Part shown: positions 53,686 to 64,000 of the stretch, in pieces
Position numbering within the stretch: position 1 is the stretch's first letter
Layout: each line of letters starts with the position of its first letter
Origin: Sabellastarte sp. h YS-2021
Taxonomy: Eukaryota; Annelida; Polychaeta; Sabellida; Sabellidae
DNA: 64,000 bases
Direction: 5' to 3'
Assembly (NCBI GenBank): GCA_964017235.1
Contig: OZ024930.1
Location: 29,392,614-29,456,613, forward strand
Notes under the pieces: generated by a model
What the model saw: the letters and a program-made list of their open reading frames with translations, nothing else
The model's database searches: none
What the model was told of the DNA's origin: nothing
Position numbers and translations under genes: made by a program

Positions 53686-54423
53686 TGGTTTCATGTTTTA
53701 CAATTTACATAGAGTTAATTATATCAGGCAATTATATTATTTTATTTTGCCTAGTCTAAAATAGCAGGTATTTTCGGTATTTTTCATACTTGTGCACTAT
53801 ATGCTTTGTTGAAAGAGGGGCAATGAAAAAAGCAGCATTATTTTTGTGTTTACTCATACTTTTTATGTAAAGTTAGGGTAGACCTTGTCCAAGGTCCCTT
53901 CTTAGTGCCTTATGATTCTCTGAGCACATTTCCCTCTGCAAGGAAGGAAATTGTTCACTCACCTGGAAGTACCTGGAGCCACATATGAAGGATATCAGAA
54001 TTATTGCACCCTCAGCTTTTTAAACAGCCATATAACTCACACTTTTCCCTATATAAACATATCCTGTTTATATGGCAACAGTGTGAGTTTATATGCCTGA
54101 CTTACATATTGGCTGAAATGTGCTGTTGTACAACTAAGTGTGAAATTTGTTTTGGGTGTTCAAAAACACAACTGTATGCGCTTTATAAACTGATCTTCAT
54201 CTTTCAGTCTGCAAGAGATTTATAAAAAAGCCGTTTATTGACATATCCCTACATGGTACGTTTACTTGGGCATAAAAGTAGAAATGGGTGGATAAAAAAC
54301 AAGCAGGTATTTTTTATTCCAAATTGAATCTCTTCATTATTTCACAGACAATCAGAAAACATTCTGTATAAACTTGTTCCTTTGGTTTTTGATTTAATGA
54401 TAAAGGAAATGTAGAAATAAAGG

Positions 54424-54572
54424 TACTCAGTGGCCGAGTGGTTAGCAAGTAAGGCATCTAATCACAGGCTGTCACCTCTGTGTGGTTTGAGTGCCACAAG
54501 TGGCAATGGTGAGAACCTGTCCCAATATGACCCTGGCTGTTCAACAGGGCATAAAACCCCATTCATTATGTA
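54424..54572 (+). repeat. tRNA-derived SINE, family B
   Basis: CAGTGGCCGAGTGGTTAGCA (A box), a degenerate B box GTTTGAGTGCC, body CAATATGACCCTGGCTGTTC, tail CATAAAACCCCATTCATT. Same family as 1413. Confidence 0.82.
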
Positions 54573-55469
54573 TGGAAGATTAGTAGGACTACCCTAATTT
54601 TTTTCTCATTATTTATATACTTACTAGTGAGTCAACATTTAAAAAAACATATTTCCCTAAAAGGATAATGTTTTTTTCTGTATGGCAACATAATATCTCC
54701 ATAAATTGAGATAACTATCCTGGCTTATAGTAAGTTCCTACAATTTCTGTTTTGCACGATTTATAATGCAAAGAATCTATATATGCAGATTTGTTAGTTG
54801 GTATAGAACAGCCGAATCCGGATACTGATCCATAAATTTAGTTGGGATCTAAAACTGCATAAATATTTTCACCTGTATTTTACAATGAAAACAAAACCAG
54901 CTAACAATTAAAAAAAAGTTAACAGAAGTGAAAGTTTCCCATATTGAAACAAACCGTAACACATGGCTGTAATGTTTCTGTTTACTGTTACTTATTGCGT
55001 TGTAGCCCCACAGTAAAGGTATCTGTTTCAACCCCTGTATATTTATGTTAAAACACTTGGCAGTTAAGTATTAATGTGACTTTGTACATTTTACATTGAT
55101 TTTAAATAGTATTATAAATTTAAAATAGAGACAAAACTGTACAACTGTTAAAAGATAAAAGTGCTATTCAATCTGAGCCTTAAATCACACAGGGTTAAGA
55201 GATAAAGTTTGCTTTTAAGAAAGAGTTTCATATGAGGGGATGCCCTCACTAAATATAGCATAATATCATTACCTGGGTTCGAATCCAACAAAGAGGTGAG
55301 ATATGTGAGGTGATCTAAAACTCATACTTGTTCATGAATCATTGACTGATGCTGAGTTAATCGGATTAAGGGGCGCAAATACAATCTATGTTCAAGTATA
55401 ACATTTTTCCGATGGTCCTCTGCTCTTCCACAATTATGGGAGGTATTTGAATTATTTTTCATGGACTTA

Positions 55470-55640
55470 GCTGCTTTGTGAAATCACAGACTTAACATTC
55501 TTTTGACAAAATTTAAGACCAAAGTCTTAAGTTTAAGTCTAAATCGGGACTTAAGTCCCTTTGTGAAATCAGTCCCAGACTTAGCCAATAAAGGGACTTA
55601 GTTTAAGTCCTTTGGTGAAATCGGCCCCTGATGTTTCAAC
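55470..55640. repeat. Clustered GACTTA/CTTTGTGAAATC repeat
   Basis: Three imperfect copies of a motif pairing GACTTA with CTTTGTGAAATC, partly inverted relative to AAGTCTTAAG/CTTAAGTC palindromes. It looks like the end of an interspersed repeat. Boundaries unclear. Confidence 0.45.
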
Positions 55641-55794
55641 TTACTGATAGAAAAGTGTTACCAACAGCAGTTTGGCCTCAGAGGATAGATTTCAAAATGT
55701 AAGAATCAGTATTTCAAAAAATCTTTTAAAGATACACAATCAATTGTTAGAAACACTCTGTGATTACCTCACTTTCAAATGTTAGGAATTCTCA

Positions 55795-56225
55795 AAAAAT
55801 ATTAAAAATATACAAGTCAACAGCTTGCTTTCTGTCTAATAAGTATAATAAAACATTACATGGGTGGACACAAAGATAAACGGACATGAAGATAAAAGGT
55901 CATCAGAATTTTTCAAATATAGATAGTTTAAACAACAAAATTGCACAAACTAAGGAACAAAATGCACTTAAACAAAGCTAATCATGATATTTGTTATTTA
56001 TTTTGTGCAATTTAATTATTTATACCACTAAAATAAGCCAAACTCGAAGACTGTTTATCTTCGTGTCCAGTTTATCTTTGCGTATGCCCGTGTATTTTTT
56101 TTTTCTAAATTTCAGACATCTACTGACAAGTATAAATTCATTAAAATATATTATACCAATGATAAAACATTGAGTATGTACAAGTTGTGTGGATGTACAA
56201 AATCTTAACCTGTACATCACATGTA
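55795..56225. repeat. Interspersed repeat related to 62200-62520
   Basis: CAACAGCTTGCTTTCTGTCT and AAATTCATTAAAATATATTA followed by TGTACAAGTTG occur in the same order as CAACAGTTTGCTTTCTCATT, AAATTCATTAAAATACATTG and TGTACAAGTTG at 62228-62372. The interior differs, with an inserted block here. Confidence 0.55.
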
Positions 56226-56499
56226 TATTTATGTCAAACATTTTTGTACCCCAAAACAGCATTGCACAACAAAGATTTATATCAGCTTGGCCAAATTATA
56301 TCCTCGTGTTGATGACACACTTTACACCAAATGGTTGGTTGTGAAAACTTATTCCTGTACTGATCACTTTACATCAGATTAATACATAAAATGTTCCAAA
56401 TAATTCTACACATTTATGTTTAGGCATATGTACATGTACTTCCTTAAAATATAGTAGATAAACACACTAAAAAACTTTAAGGGAAACTACTAACGTAAA

Positions 56500-57065
56500 T
56501 AGACCTTTCCATAGGCCACGCCCACTTCCTGGTTTACGGTATTTTAGTTGTCCCCATGTCAGACCTTGTCTGACAAACAAATGGCGAAAATGGCGGGAAA
56601 TGAAACGTAAACATTGAGTATTTTAAGATATAGGAGGAAAAACATGTATTATAAGTGATTGGGTGGAGGATATAATAAGAAATTATATAATAAAGTATAT
56701 TTGTTTTATTGTGACAAAAATTAGAAAATAAATAAATAAACAATTTATTGATCAAAACAAATCCTCCTGCATTGCAGTGAAATGTAAACAATGGCAGCTT
56801 GGGGACATATATATACATTTCAGACATTTTAAAGTAGGTAGGATGGGTTATATATATTTTTTATCAAATTACACTTTGGTCTCATTTTGTTCCATTATCA
56901 GAAAGAAATAATATTTACAAATATGTCCCTAAAAATGGCCACGTTTTTCTTATTCAAAATGGCGCCGATGAAAATCGAAGGAAATGATTGGTTGTTGCTA
57001 TTGTAGTAAACAGGATATTTGCCAATTTGCGGTATTTTGATTGACACCGTGGAAAGTTCTATCAG
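56500..57065. repeat. Possible MITE with short inverted ends
   Basis: TAGACCTTTCCAT at the left and GTGGAAAGTTCTA at the right are imperfect inverted repeats. The interior has ATGGCGAAAATGGCGGGAAA and AATGGCGCCG boxes and GGTATTTT near both ends. No target duplication could be fixed. Confidence 0.35.
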
Positions 57066-57358
57066 CCATGACTTGCGTATAAAATGTTAATTTCTACCGT
57101 AGTTCTGTCTAGACATGACGTTTCACACAACAATTTATGACGTCATACAGCCTCTTTTAACGTTAGCAGGAGTAAGAAACGTAGTGCTCAACCTCTCTAA
57201 TAAATGGTCTAGATAGAGCAGAGTCTGAAACTAATATTAACCATTATGTGGTAAAGTGAGAATTTGGTTTTATTTCACTGACCATGACAAAACATTTTTA
57301 TTGTTCTGGCAATAATACATATATAGAATGCCAATATAAAGCATGATATTTAAATAAA

Positions 57359-57614
57359 TTGCATAAAATGGTTAAAAATTATGGCTGCCCTAACTCTATG
57401 GGTGCTCGAGTGCCTGTACCTTCTGGTTTGGATATTAAGGCATGGCACCGGGTTTTACAGGGTTATGACATTACTAATCTTAGTGAATATCTGATGTTTG
57501 GTTTGCCACTTGGTGTGTACAATGAATTATTTAGTTTTACAAAATTTGAAAATAATTAGAAATAATTTTTCAGCCTTACAGAAACCAGCAGTTAATAAAT
57601 ATTTTAAAGTTGAG
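57359..57614 (+). pseudogene. N-terminal RT fragment of a DIRS-like element, plus strand
   Basis: PNSMGARVPVPSGLDIKAWH, EYLMFGLPLGVYNELFSF and, after a small frameshift-producing duplication near 57557, NNFSALQKPAVNKYFKVEV. This parallels FTYGFPLDFERK ... NHKSALHFPQEIDKYIETE at about 46285 in the plus-strand element. Homology stops abruptly at about 57615, where the antisense DIRS1-like element begins. Confidence 0.72.
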
Positions 57615-57619
57615 GTGAA

Positions 57620-58624
57620 AAGCACCACCTTGCCCAGCAAAGCTACTGGGGGAAAGGCATACATGTCCAGGTTTTCCCAAGAGACTGTCAGAGCATCCAC
57701 TGCCCACGCACTGGGGTCCAGCACTGGAGACAGGTATTGGGCTAGTTTGCAATTGTACTTTGTTGCAAACATGTCCACTTGGGGACGATGCTAGGACTGA
57801 ACCAGAAGGTTGAAAACCTCCTGATGAAGGGACCATTCCGTCTGAATGATTTGGCCTTGACGAGACAACTTGTCTGCAATCACATTCAGCCGACCAGGGA
57901 TATGCCTGGCCTTTAGCACAACCTGTCTCAGATTGCACCAGCACAGGAGTCGCCATAGAAGGGCACAAAGTGAGCCTGACCTCATACCTCCCTCCTTGTT
58001 GATGTATGCCACCACTGTGGTGTTGTCTGTGGCAACTAGAACGACTTTTCCTTGTACTAGGTGCTGGAATCTTTTCAAGGCTAGTAAGACCGCTTTTAGT
58101 TCCAGGAAGTTTATATGAAGATGACTTTCTGGAACTGACCAAGTGCCTCTTGCCATGAAGTCGCCTAAGTGAGCACCCCATTCTTCTTTTGAGGCGTCTG
58201 TAAAGATTTGAATGGCATGACGCAAAGGGTGGAGGGGTTGGCCTAGTAATACGTTTGTTTCCTTGGTCCACCACAGAACGTGCGGGAGAAGAGACCTTGG
58301 CACCGGAATCTCCTTCTCTAGGGATTCCGAGACTCTCCAATGTCTTTTGAGGTGCCATTGGATGGGCCTCACGTGGAGTCTCCCCAGGGGTACCTGTTTC
58401 TCTGTTGCTGTGAGCAGGCCTACCAGGGACATGAATTTCCTGACTCGGCAAGTTGGTTTGGATAGAACTGACTCCACTTTCTGGATAATCGACTCCCAAC
58501 GGTTTTGGGTCGGTTGGACCAGTCCTTGGGAGAGATCGTACCTGTAACCCACAAATCTGAAGGATTTTGTTTGGGTTCCAACTCTGACTTTTGGAGGTTC
58601 ACCACCCAACCCAACTCCTGACAA
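57620..58624 (-). pseudogene. RT thumb and RNase H of the DIRS1-like element
   Basis: FRFVGYRYDLSQGLVQPTQN, FMSLVGLLTATEKQVPLGRL and VLWWTKETNVLLGQPL, then RNase H IFTDASKEEWGAHLGDFMAR, HINFLELKAVLLAL, VATDNTTVVAYINKEGG and LNVIADKLSR. A frame change near 57790 is followed by DMFATKYNCKLAQYLSPVLD and MYAFPPVALLGKV, the usual end before the recombinase. Homology ends at 57620. Confidence 0.87.
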
Positions 58625-58639
58625 AGCGCGAGGAGGGAT

Positions 58640-59580
58640 TGGGTGCCCTGGTGGCAGGATTCTTTAGTAGGGGCTCAAATCAACCAGTCGTCTAGGTACT
58701 GGTGGATTCTTATACCCCGGGCTTGAGCCATTAACTTGACCTCTTTGACCACACAAGTGAACTCCATCGGAGCTGTTGAGAGGCCAAAGGGGAGGGCCCG
58801 GAACTGGTAGGATTGGTTTTGGAAATGGAACCTGAGATATTTCCAGGACTTGGTGTGAACTGGAATGTAGAATTAGGCATCGCTGAAATCCAGCGATGTC
58901 ACCCATTCCCCCTGTTGCAAGGAAATCCGAATTGTCTCCGGGGTTTCCATTTTGAATGTTTTTACACTCAAAAATTTTTTCAGAGAACTGAGGTCCAAGA
59001 TTGGCCGCCATTTTTGGTTTGGTTTGGGAACTATGAAAAGTCTGTTGAAGAAGGCTAGAGATGTTCGAACCCTCACCATCTCTGTTGCCCTCTTTTGTAG
59101 TAAGGCATGCAAAGCCTCCTTCAGGTAGAGGTTCCTGAGGGGGTTTGCATAACCACTGACTATCAAGGGATCTCTTACCAGAGGAGGTCTGGCTTTGAAT
59201 GGGAGAATGTAGCCGTCCTTCAAGATGGATACTACTCTCGGATTTGCACCCAGGAGGGACCACCTCTGTCAAAAATTTTGCAGATGCCCTCCCACCATCT
59301 GAGCACTTGCAACATTGTGGACACTTGGAACAGTGGGGGCAAAAACACAATGATCTACAGAAAAAACACTTTTCACAAAATTTATTTCTGTTTTCACTTT
59401 TAATGAGGGACTTCCGTCTTTCCTTTGTGACTGCACTCTCACATTTACGACAAAAGGTATAGGACTGACAACAGGACACAATACAGGATTTTGTACAGAT
59501 ACATGAAAGTTCTGTCTTGGAACATTTGTCACACAATTTACTGGCCGGGCCATCTGCTCTGGACTTAGCAAACAGTAATT
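58640..59580 (-). pseudogene. Cys-rich leader and RT of the DIRS1-like element
   Basis: Begins with a dense Cys array (CDKCSKTELSCICTKSC, CRKCESA, CEKCFFCRSLCFCPHC, CPQCCKC), a multi-zinc segment seen ahead of RT in DIRS1-type elements. After a frameshift near 59220, RT reads ILPFKARPPLVRDPLIVSGY, FIVPKPNQKWRPILDLSSLK and TSLDFSDA; a stop and frame change follow, then FRALPFGLSTAPMEF and the catalytic QYLDDWLI near 58690. Catalytic Asp residues are intact. Confidence 0.82.
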
Positions 59581-59779
59581 GTCATTTATACCGAGTATGT
59601 TCTTTGGCCGGGCGGGTGCCGCGTCCTGGTTGACCACCCCTGCCGCGACCTCTAGCTCTCCCTCTGCTGCCAAAGGATTTCCATGCCAGATTGTCCCCCG
59701 GACCGGGTTGTGTCCTGTGATTGTTTCCAGTTAGCCGGGTACGGTTGGAAATGTCCTTGTTGATGTTGTTGCTGTTTTT

Positions 59780-61636
59780 TTAAACCCCCGGTGAACCCCC
59801 CATGGCCCGATCCGGGCTGGGAAGTAGGTTTGGTGTTTTCAAACTGAGTAATTTCTTCTTCAGCCTTTCTAATGGTGGAGTCAGGGAATAAAGCATATCC
59901 ATTGAGGGGGCAGTTGCGTAAAGCTGAGAACGTCTCAGGTTTAACTCCAGCTTTGAGATTTCCAGATACGCATCCCTGCGTGTTAAAGTCAGGTTAGCCA
60001 TCTGTACCAAGATGAAGTCAGATAAATGTTGAAGCGACTTCCCCATGGCAAAACTAATGTTCTGGTTAAATGAAGCCAGGTAATGAAGTTCATCCAATGC
60101 AGCTTGGGCTTTACCAGAAGATTTCCCCTTGGATAACTCAGTTTGTAAAGCTTTAAGATTCTCTTGCACACTGTCTTGAATTTTTGTGATGCAACAGTTC
60201 AAGCCTACTGACTGGTTGCACACGTAACTCGTTTCCTTGGCTGCTTTTTCCCATTTTCGCAATGTATCTTGGGCAATTGGTCGGCCTGGGGGATGAAAAT
60301 TAGCAACAGAAGGCTTACAGATTCTGGGAAAGGCACTGTTAAGTTTGGCCGCATCGTTGGGCCAGGTATTGACAGATTTTCCAGGTCTTAATGGATCTTT
60401 TGGCTCGGCAGGATGGATGCCATACCATCTGTTCTGTGACTTGGGAGGCCTCAGAAATTGGTCCACATGGAGTCCTCCGGGCTCACTAGACTTGGAGGGA
60501 TAACCCTCAATAAGTACCAAATTCAATGTTTCCAGCTTGCGACATAACCAATCTTCAGGTGGTAGTTCCACTGAAACCTTGCCTACTGGATGAGCACGAT
60601 GTCCTGCCCAGGGGTTGTCAGTTCTGGAGGCCGGGGAATACACTAAGTCCGGGATGTGAGTCCATCCCATGAATGCTCTTACACCCCTGACAATTTCCCG
60701 GTAATTCTGTTCTTCACTGATTACCCTATCAGAGTCTCCAGTTTCAACCTCCGGTTAATCTTCCGGGTCAGACAGTTCTCCTTCCTCGACCGGATCCGGA
60801 GGCAGATAAGTAGCACTGGATACTAGAAGAGAGTGGGAGAGTGAGTCACCATAAGAAACTGGACCGGGCTGTGAAAACACCGGTTCGGTAGTGTCCACAT
60901 GCTGTTCTGGGTACAAATTCTCCAGTGGAGAGGTCATGCCCACAGAAGTAACAGCAGTTGATGATACCTTAGTTCTATCCGGGCCGGAGGCCGGACCGGC
61001 CTGGCCAGAAGGAACGGCAGATAAGAAAAAGGGAGCCTGAGAAAGAGAACCTGCAGGCGGTGCATGAGAGACCGGTGCTTTGACCGGTGAGAAGGAAACA
61101 TGAGGGGAACGATGTCCCATTGTAATCAACGCCTCAAGCCTAGCCATCCTTAATGACCACTTTTCATCTAAGTCCTGCAAATCTTTCTTGAAGGCAGGCT
61201 GAGGGAGGGATAGATCTTCCGAAGTATTTAAGGAAGAGGAAGCCCCAACAGATTTGTCTTGATCCACAGAAGATAAAACAGTTACAGTACTGGGATCTAT
61301 CAAAGACTCACGTTCTTGTTTCTTTTCCTTCCTGAGTTTGTATGTAGGCGTGGAGAGTTGTAAAACTTGCTCCGGAGATAATAAGTTACAAAATTCACAG
61401 GGTAACTTCTTTACGCATGCGTCGTCGCCATGTCCCTTTTCTCTACAACGGGCACATCTTGAGTGCTGATCAAACGAAGCCATAATATGGCCGCATGCTC
61501 CCTTTCTTTGTCCAGGTGATGCCATGACAGTTAAAATATCCGTAGACAAAACCAAGACACACACAAAAGCAATGAACTTAAGAAATATCCAAATTGAAAA
61601 TATATGTGAGAACACACAACTTCCTAAATGCACCAA
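59780..61636 (-). pseudogene. Gag of the DIRS1-like element (one in-frame stop)
   Basis: Two open stretches in the same frame, 61636-60755 and 60670-59780, are separated by a TAA just after the acidic EEGELSDPED segment (60752-60754). A likely start is MASPGQRKGACG near 61526. It carries a small Cys/His cluster (CARCREKGHGDDACVKKLPC), a Ser/Pro-rich middle and a conserved second half (FPRICKPSVANFHPPGRP, LHYLASFNQNISFAMGKSL). It ends GGSPGV, with an Arg/Gly-rich tail in the next frame (GSRGRARGRGRGG), likely nucleic-acid binding. Confidence 0.82.
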
Positions 61637-61800
61637 ACGAAAAAGATGCTATGGTGTCACGTCCCTCTGGCGAATAAAGCAGGAACTAGGCCACCTGGCG
61701 AGTGGATTGTAGCGTACCGGTCCCTCCGGAGGTGAATCTCGGGACGTCTTTTTACTGGCGGTTGGCGGGACCGGCTGGCGCTGGAGTATAGCTATCGTCT

Positions 61801-62359
61801 GTTAGGTAAGATGTATTAACGCAATGAAATTATATTTTCATACATAAGATTGCCTATTTCATGAAATGGGCAGGCCATAATTGAATAAATTGCCTATTTC
61901 ACAAAATGGGCAATTTCGTGGATTGGGCGTAACATATGCATAATTATAATTGACACATGCTTTACATAAATAAAATACTTGTATAGTCTTAAAATCTTAG
62001 AATTCAGATGTGGTTTTATTATTATAAAACAGTAAATTTATCCCTGTGTTTTGGAACAAATAAATTTAGGAGAATTGTTATAAATAATAAGGTTATCAAC
62101 ACCGACCCACAAGTCAGATAAAGGCTTCAGTTGGGCCAGTATGACACAAACTTTTAAAATAATATAAATATATGCATTAAAAACTGTGATTAATTTTATA
62201 AACAAAATTATGAAAATATGCAGATCAACAGTTTGCTTTCTCATTAAAGAAGTATAATCTACAGTGAATTTGTTATTCATGAAGATCGGATATGTTGATT
62301 TTATGAATTTTAAAGTATAAATTCATTAAAATACATTGCTCAACTGATAAATATGGGGT
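61801..62359. other. AT-rich spacer with small palindromes
   Basis: Two copies of a TGCCTATTTCA ... TGGGCA palindrome at about 61849-61912, then the start of the repeat shared with 55795-56225. No gene seen. Confidence 0.4.
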
Positions 62360-62520
62360 TTGTACAAGTTGCAACTTGTACAGGTCCAACATATATACAT
62401 GTTGCAACTTGTACAAGTCCACCCATACGAGTTGCAACTTGTACAAGCTGTTTGTACAAGTTGCATCTTGTACATATTTCTTGTACAAGTTGCAACTTGT
62501 ACAAAATCTCAACTCGTATA
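62360..62520. repeat. Palindromic repeat cluster, core GTTGCAACTTGTACAAG
   Basis: Five copies of TTGTACAAGTTGCAAC-type units, several being full palindromes (TTGTACAA + GTTGCAAC), spaced 25-35 bases apart. They can pair in many registers, giving strong cruciform/hairpin potential. Both strands look alike here, so open frames in this block are accidental. Confidence 0.88.
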
Positions 62521-63261
62521 AAGCTTATACACTAGTGCTTGGGGTTTGGGATCTTTTGTTGAAATCATGCTGATACATTCTGACCTTAACAAGGTCACTT
62601 GAACTGACCTTTAAACTTTTGACTTTCAGATTAAAATAACACTTGCATGCTAGGGCCACTGGTCAAAGCAATAAACAGTTGGGTGTAATATTTAAACAAG
62701 CCTGATGTCTTATGAAAGTATGAAGGACAACTGTAGTTGTTTATTTAACTCAATAATGCATAGCAAGTACTGCAAGTGCTGTATATTTGTGTTATAACTT
62801 AGTAGTAATATCAACAGTATAGTAACGTAGTAGTGATGAGGATGATTAATAACAGGTCATGTGTAACTGGGTAATAGCTCATCTAATTTTGTTAAATAGT
62901 AGTGCAGAATCTTGGTAATTGAAATTTATACACTTGTTGAAAAGTTAGTAACTTGATAACTATCAAGTACTTTGCATTGGCATTAGAAATCTTGTAGTAC
63001 TAACTTGTGTGTACAGAATGTATGTAACATTATTGTTACTTTATTTTAATAAACTCCATGCATTGTTGAAGTTAACTTGTTCTTATTGGCTTCCTCACTA
63101 GCTACTGAAATATATTCTGTAATGTCCTAATACTGGTTCCGTATCGTACAGACACTTGAACGTCTTTTTTCATTGTTTTCACAAGGTGTTTTTACAAGTA
63201 AAGTATGCATAGATACCGCATGTATGTGCAAATGTATAATTAACGCTCGACGATAGGAGAG
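62521..63261. other. Unannotated stretch
   Basis: No coding or repeat structure recognised. Open frames are short and unsupported. Confidence 0.45.
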
Positions 63262-63860
63262 GATTATTGTGATCAGTTTGTTTCTGTCTGTCTGTCTTTC
63301 TGTCTGTCTGTGCACCGTTTTGCCCTTATAACTCAAAAACGATAACATCAATTGAGCTTATATTTGGTGGGCAGATTCTTCCTGGGGTACAGATGAATTC
63401 TTCCAAATTTGGTGTAATTTGTTTGAAAAGTAAAGTCAGGAGAGAGTTTTTCTTTTTTTTTCAATTGGGCATATACAGAGAAATCTGATTCTCCTCATCA
63501 AATACGTAAATCAATATTTTGCTTTCTGATGATGTAATTACTTAATGATGTCACAATGCAATTGTCATTGTGAGGTCACAAACACTCTTTGTGATTCTTG
63601 TTGTCCATTGTTAAAGATATTTCTTCTCATTTTATTGACATAAAGATAATCAAGAGAGTGGTGGTGTATTCATCATTTTTATTAATTTTTTTTATTTTTT
63701 TTTTGTTTCTTTCAATTTGCTGACAGTCCAATATTTTTACCTCCACCAGGAGTTTATGTTTTTGTGTGTTCATTTGTCTATCTATCTGTTTTTCGGTGTT
63801 TTGATTACTCCAAAACTAATGAACACATCTTTATATTTTTTGTGGGTAGGATCTGTCCAA
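63262..63860 (+). repeat. Pair of GTCT-rich interspersed repeats
   Basis: GTTTCTGTCTGTCTGTCTTT at 63280 leads to ACTCAAAAAC and TATATTTGGTGGGCAGA. A second unit at 63750-63855 has TGTCTATCTATCTGTTTTTC, then ACTCCAAAACTAATGAACAC and TATTTTTTGTGGGTAGGA. Same layout, diverged. No function inferred. Confidence 0.5.
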
Positions 63861-64000
63861 AGAAAGAAGTTACTAATTTTGGGGGAAGATCTGCATCATA
63901 TTATAGATACAAAAAATCATGAATTTTCAAAGGTCCTATTTTTAATGTTTTTTAATGACTTTAGCTTTCTACTTGATATTTCTTCAAAAGTAATGAACAA

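Larger units (their letters stand above)
57615..61800 (-). mobile_element. DIRS1-like retrotransposon, GC-richer, 3'-truncated
   Basis: Minus strand: gag (61636-59780), a Cys-rich segment and RT (59580-58640), RNase H (58624-57620). The recombinase and any methylase-like ORF that should follow are missing; the element stops at about 57615. Its base composition is clearly GC-richer than its flanks. The region 61640-61800 ahead of gag is GC-rich and may include the left terminal repeat. Only one stop interrupts gag, with a few frameshifts in RT, so it is younger than the other DIRS-like copies. Confidence 0.88.

Noticed and set aside
53455-53759. Plus-strand hydrophobic ORFs
   Set aside because: Antisense to the RTE-like fragment; hydrophobicity comes from the AT/CT-rich strand.
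62273-62573. YKLQLV / VQVATCT repeat proteins on both strands
   Set aside because: Translations of the palindromic DNA cluster; both strands give similar artefacts.
1-64000. CRISPR array or prokaryotic operon
   Set aside because: No regular spacer-repeat arrays; introns, SINEs and LINEs show a eukaryotic genome.

Overview
This is an AT-rich, intron-bearing animal genome segment dominated by broken transposable elements. Evidence for a eukaryote: phase-consistent GT/AG exons, tRNA-derived SINEs with A and B boxes, CR1/L2-like and RTE-like LINE remnants, a Ty3/gypsy element with LTRs, several tyrosine-recombinase (DIRS-type) retroelements, a Penelope-type endonuclease fragment and TIR DNA transposons. 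The mix, and an animal SABATH-type methyltransferase gene, fit a marine invertebrate, perhaps a mollusc or other lophotrochozoan. The phylum is an inference. A 200-N assembly gap lies at 29081-29280.

Region 1 (1-25000). The only host gene I can support is a plus-strand SAM-dependent carboxyl methyltransferase (SABATH / Methyltransf_7 family). Six internal exons were found: 2088-2189, 17832-17930, 18243-18378, 22632-22762, 24203-24273 and 24627-24855. All join in compatible phase. The first and last exons were not found. The second intron has been filled by a nearly complete LTR retrotransposon, 2207-16804, with LTRs 2207-3452 and 15634-16804 and a 4-bp target duplication AATA. It sits in the gene's sense orientation and starts 17 bp after the exon donor. 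It carries gag, pol (PR-RT-RH-IN) and an envelope-like ORF. Gag and pol are full of stops and frameshifts, but the 489-codon env-like frame is open. The element itself hosts two SINEs, a 736-bp MITE, a Penelope-like fragment and a 1.65-kb element with 198-bp inverted repeats.

Region 2 (25000-36200). A decayed minus-strand gypsy element (26220 to the gap) is followed by a minus-strand DIRS-like element (30160-36150). The DIRS reverse transcriptase is split by a 1754-bp TIR transposon (31208-32961, duplication TACA) and its gag by a SINE (34305-34539).

Region 3 (36400-51500). In order: a minus-strand CR1/jockey-group LINE with a PHD-like finger, endonuclease and RT; a 5S rRNA-like fragment; a dead exon of a second SABATH gene (41602-41737); a plus-strand L2-like LINE; a plus-strand DIRS-like element with RT, RNase H and recombinase; and two further L2-like copies lying head to head.

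Region 4 (51500-64000). RT remnants, another SINE, and a GC-richer DIRS1-like element on minus (about 57615-61800) abutting a plus-strand piece of the other DIRS-like lineage. The window ends in palindromic and simple-repeat-rich DNA. No CRISPR, intact rRNA or functional tRNA gene was seen.
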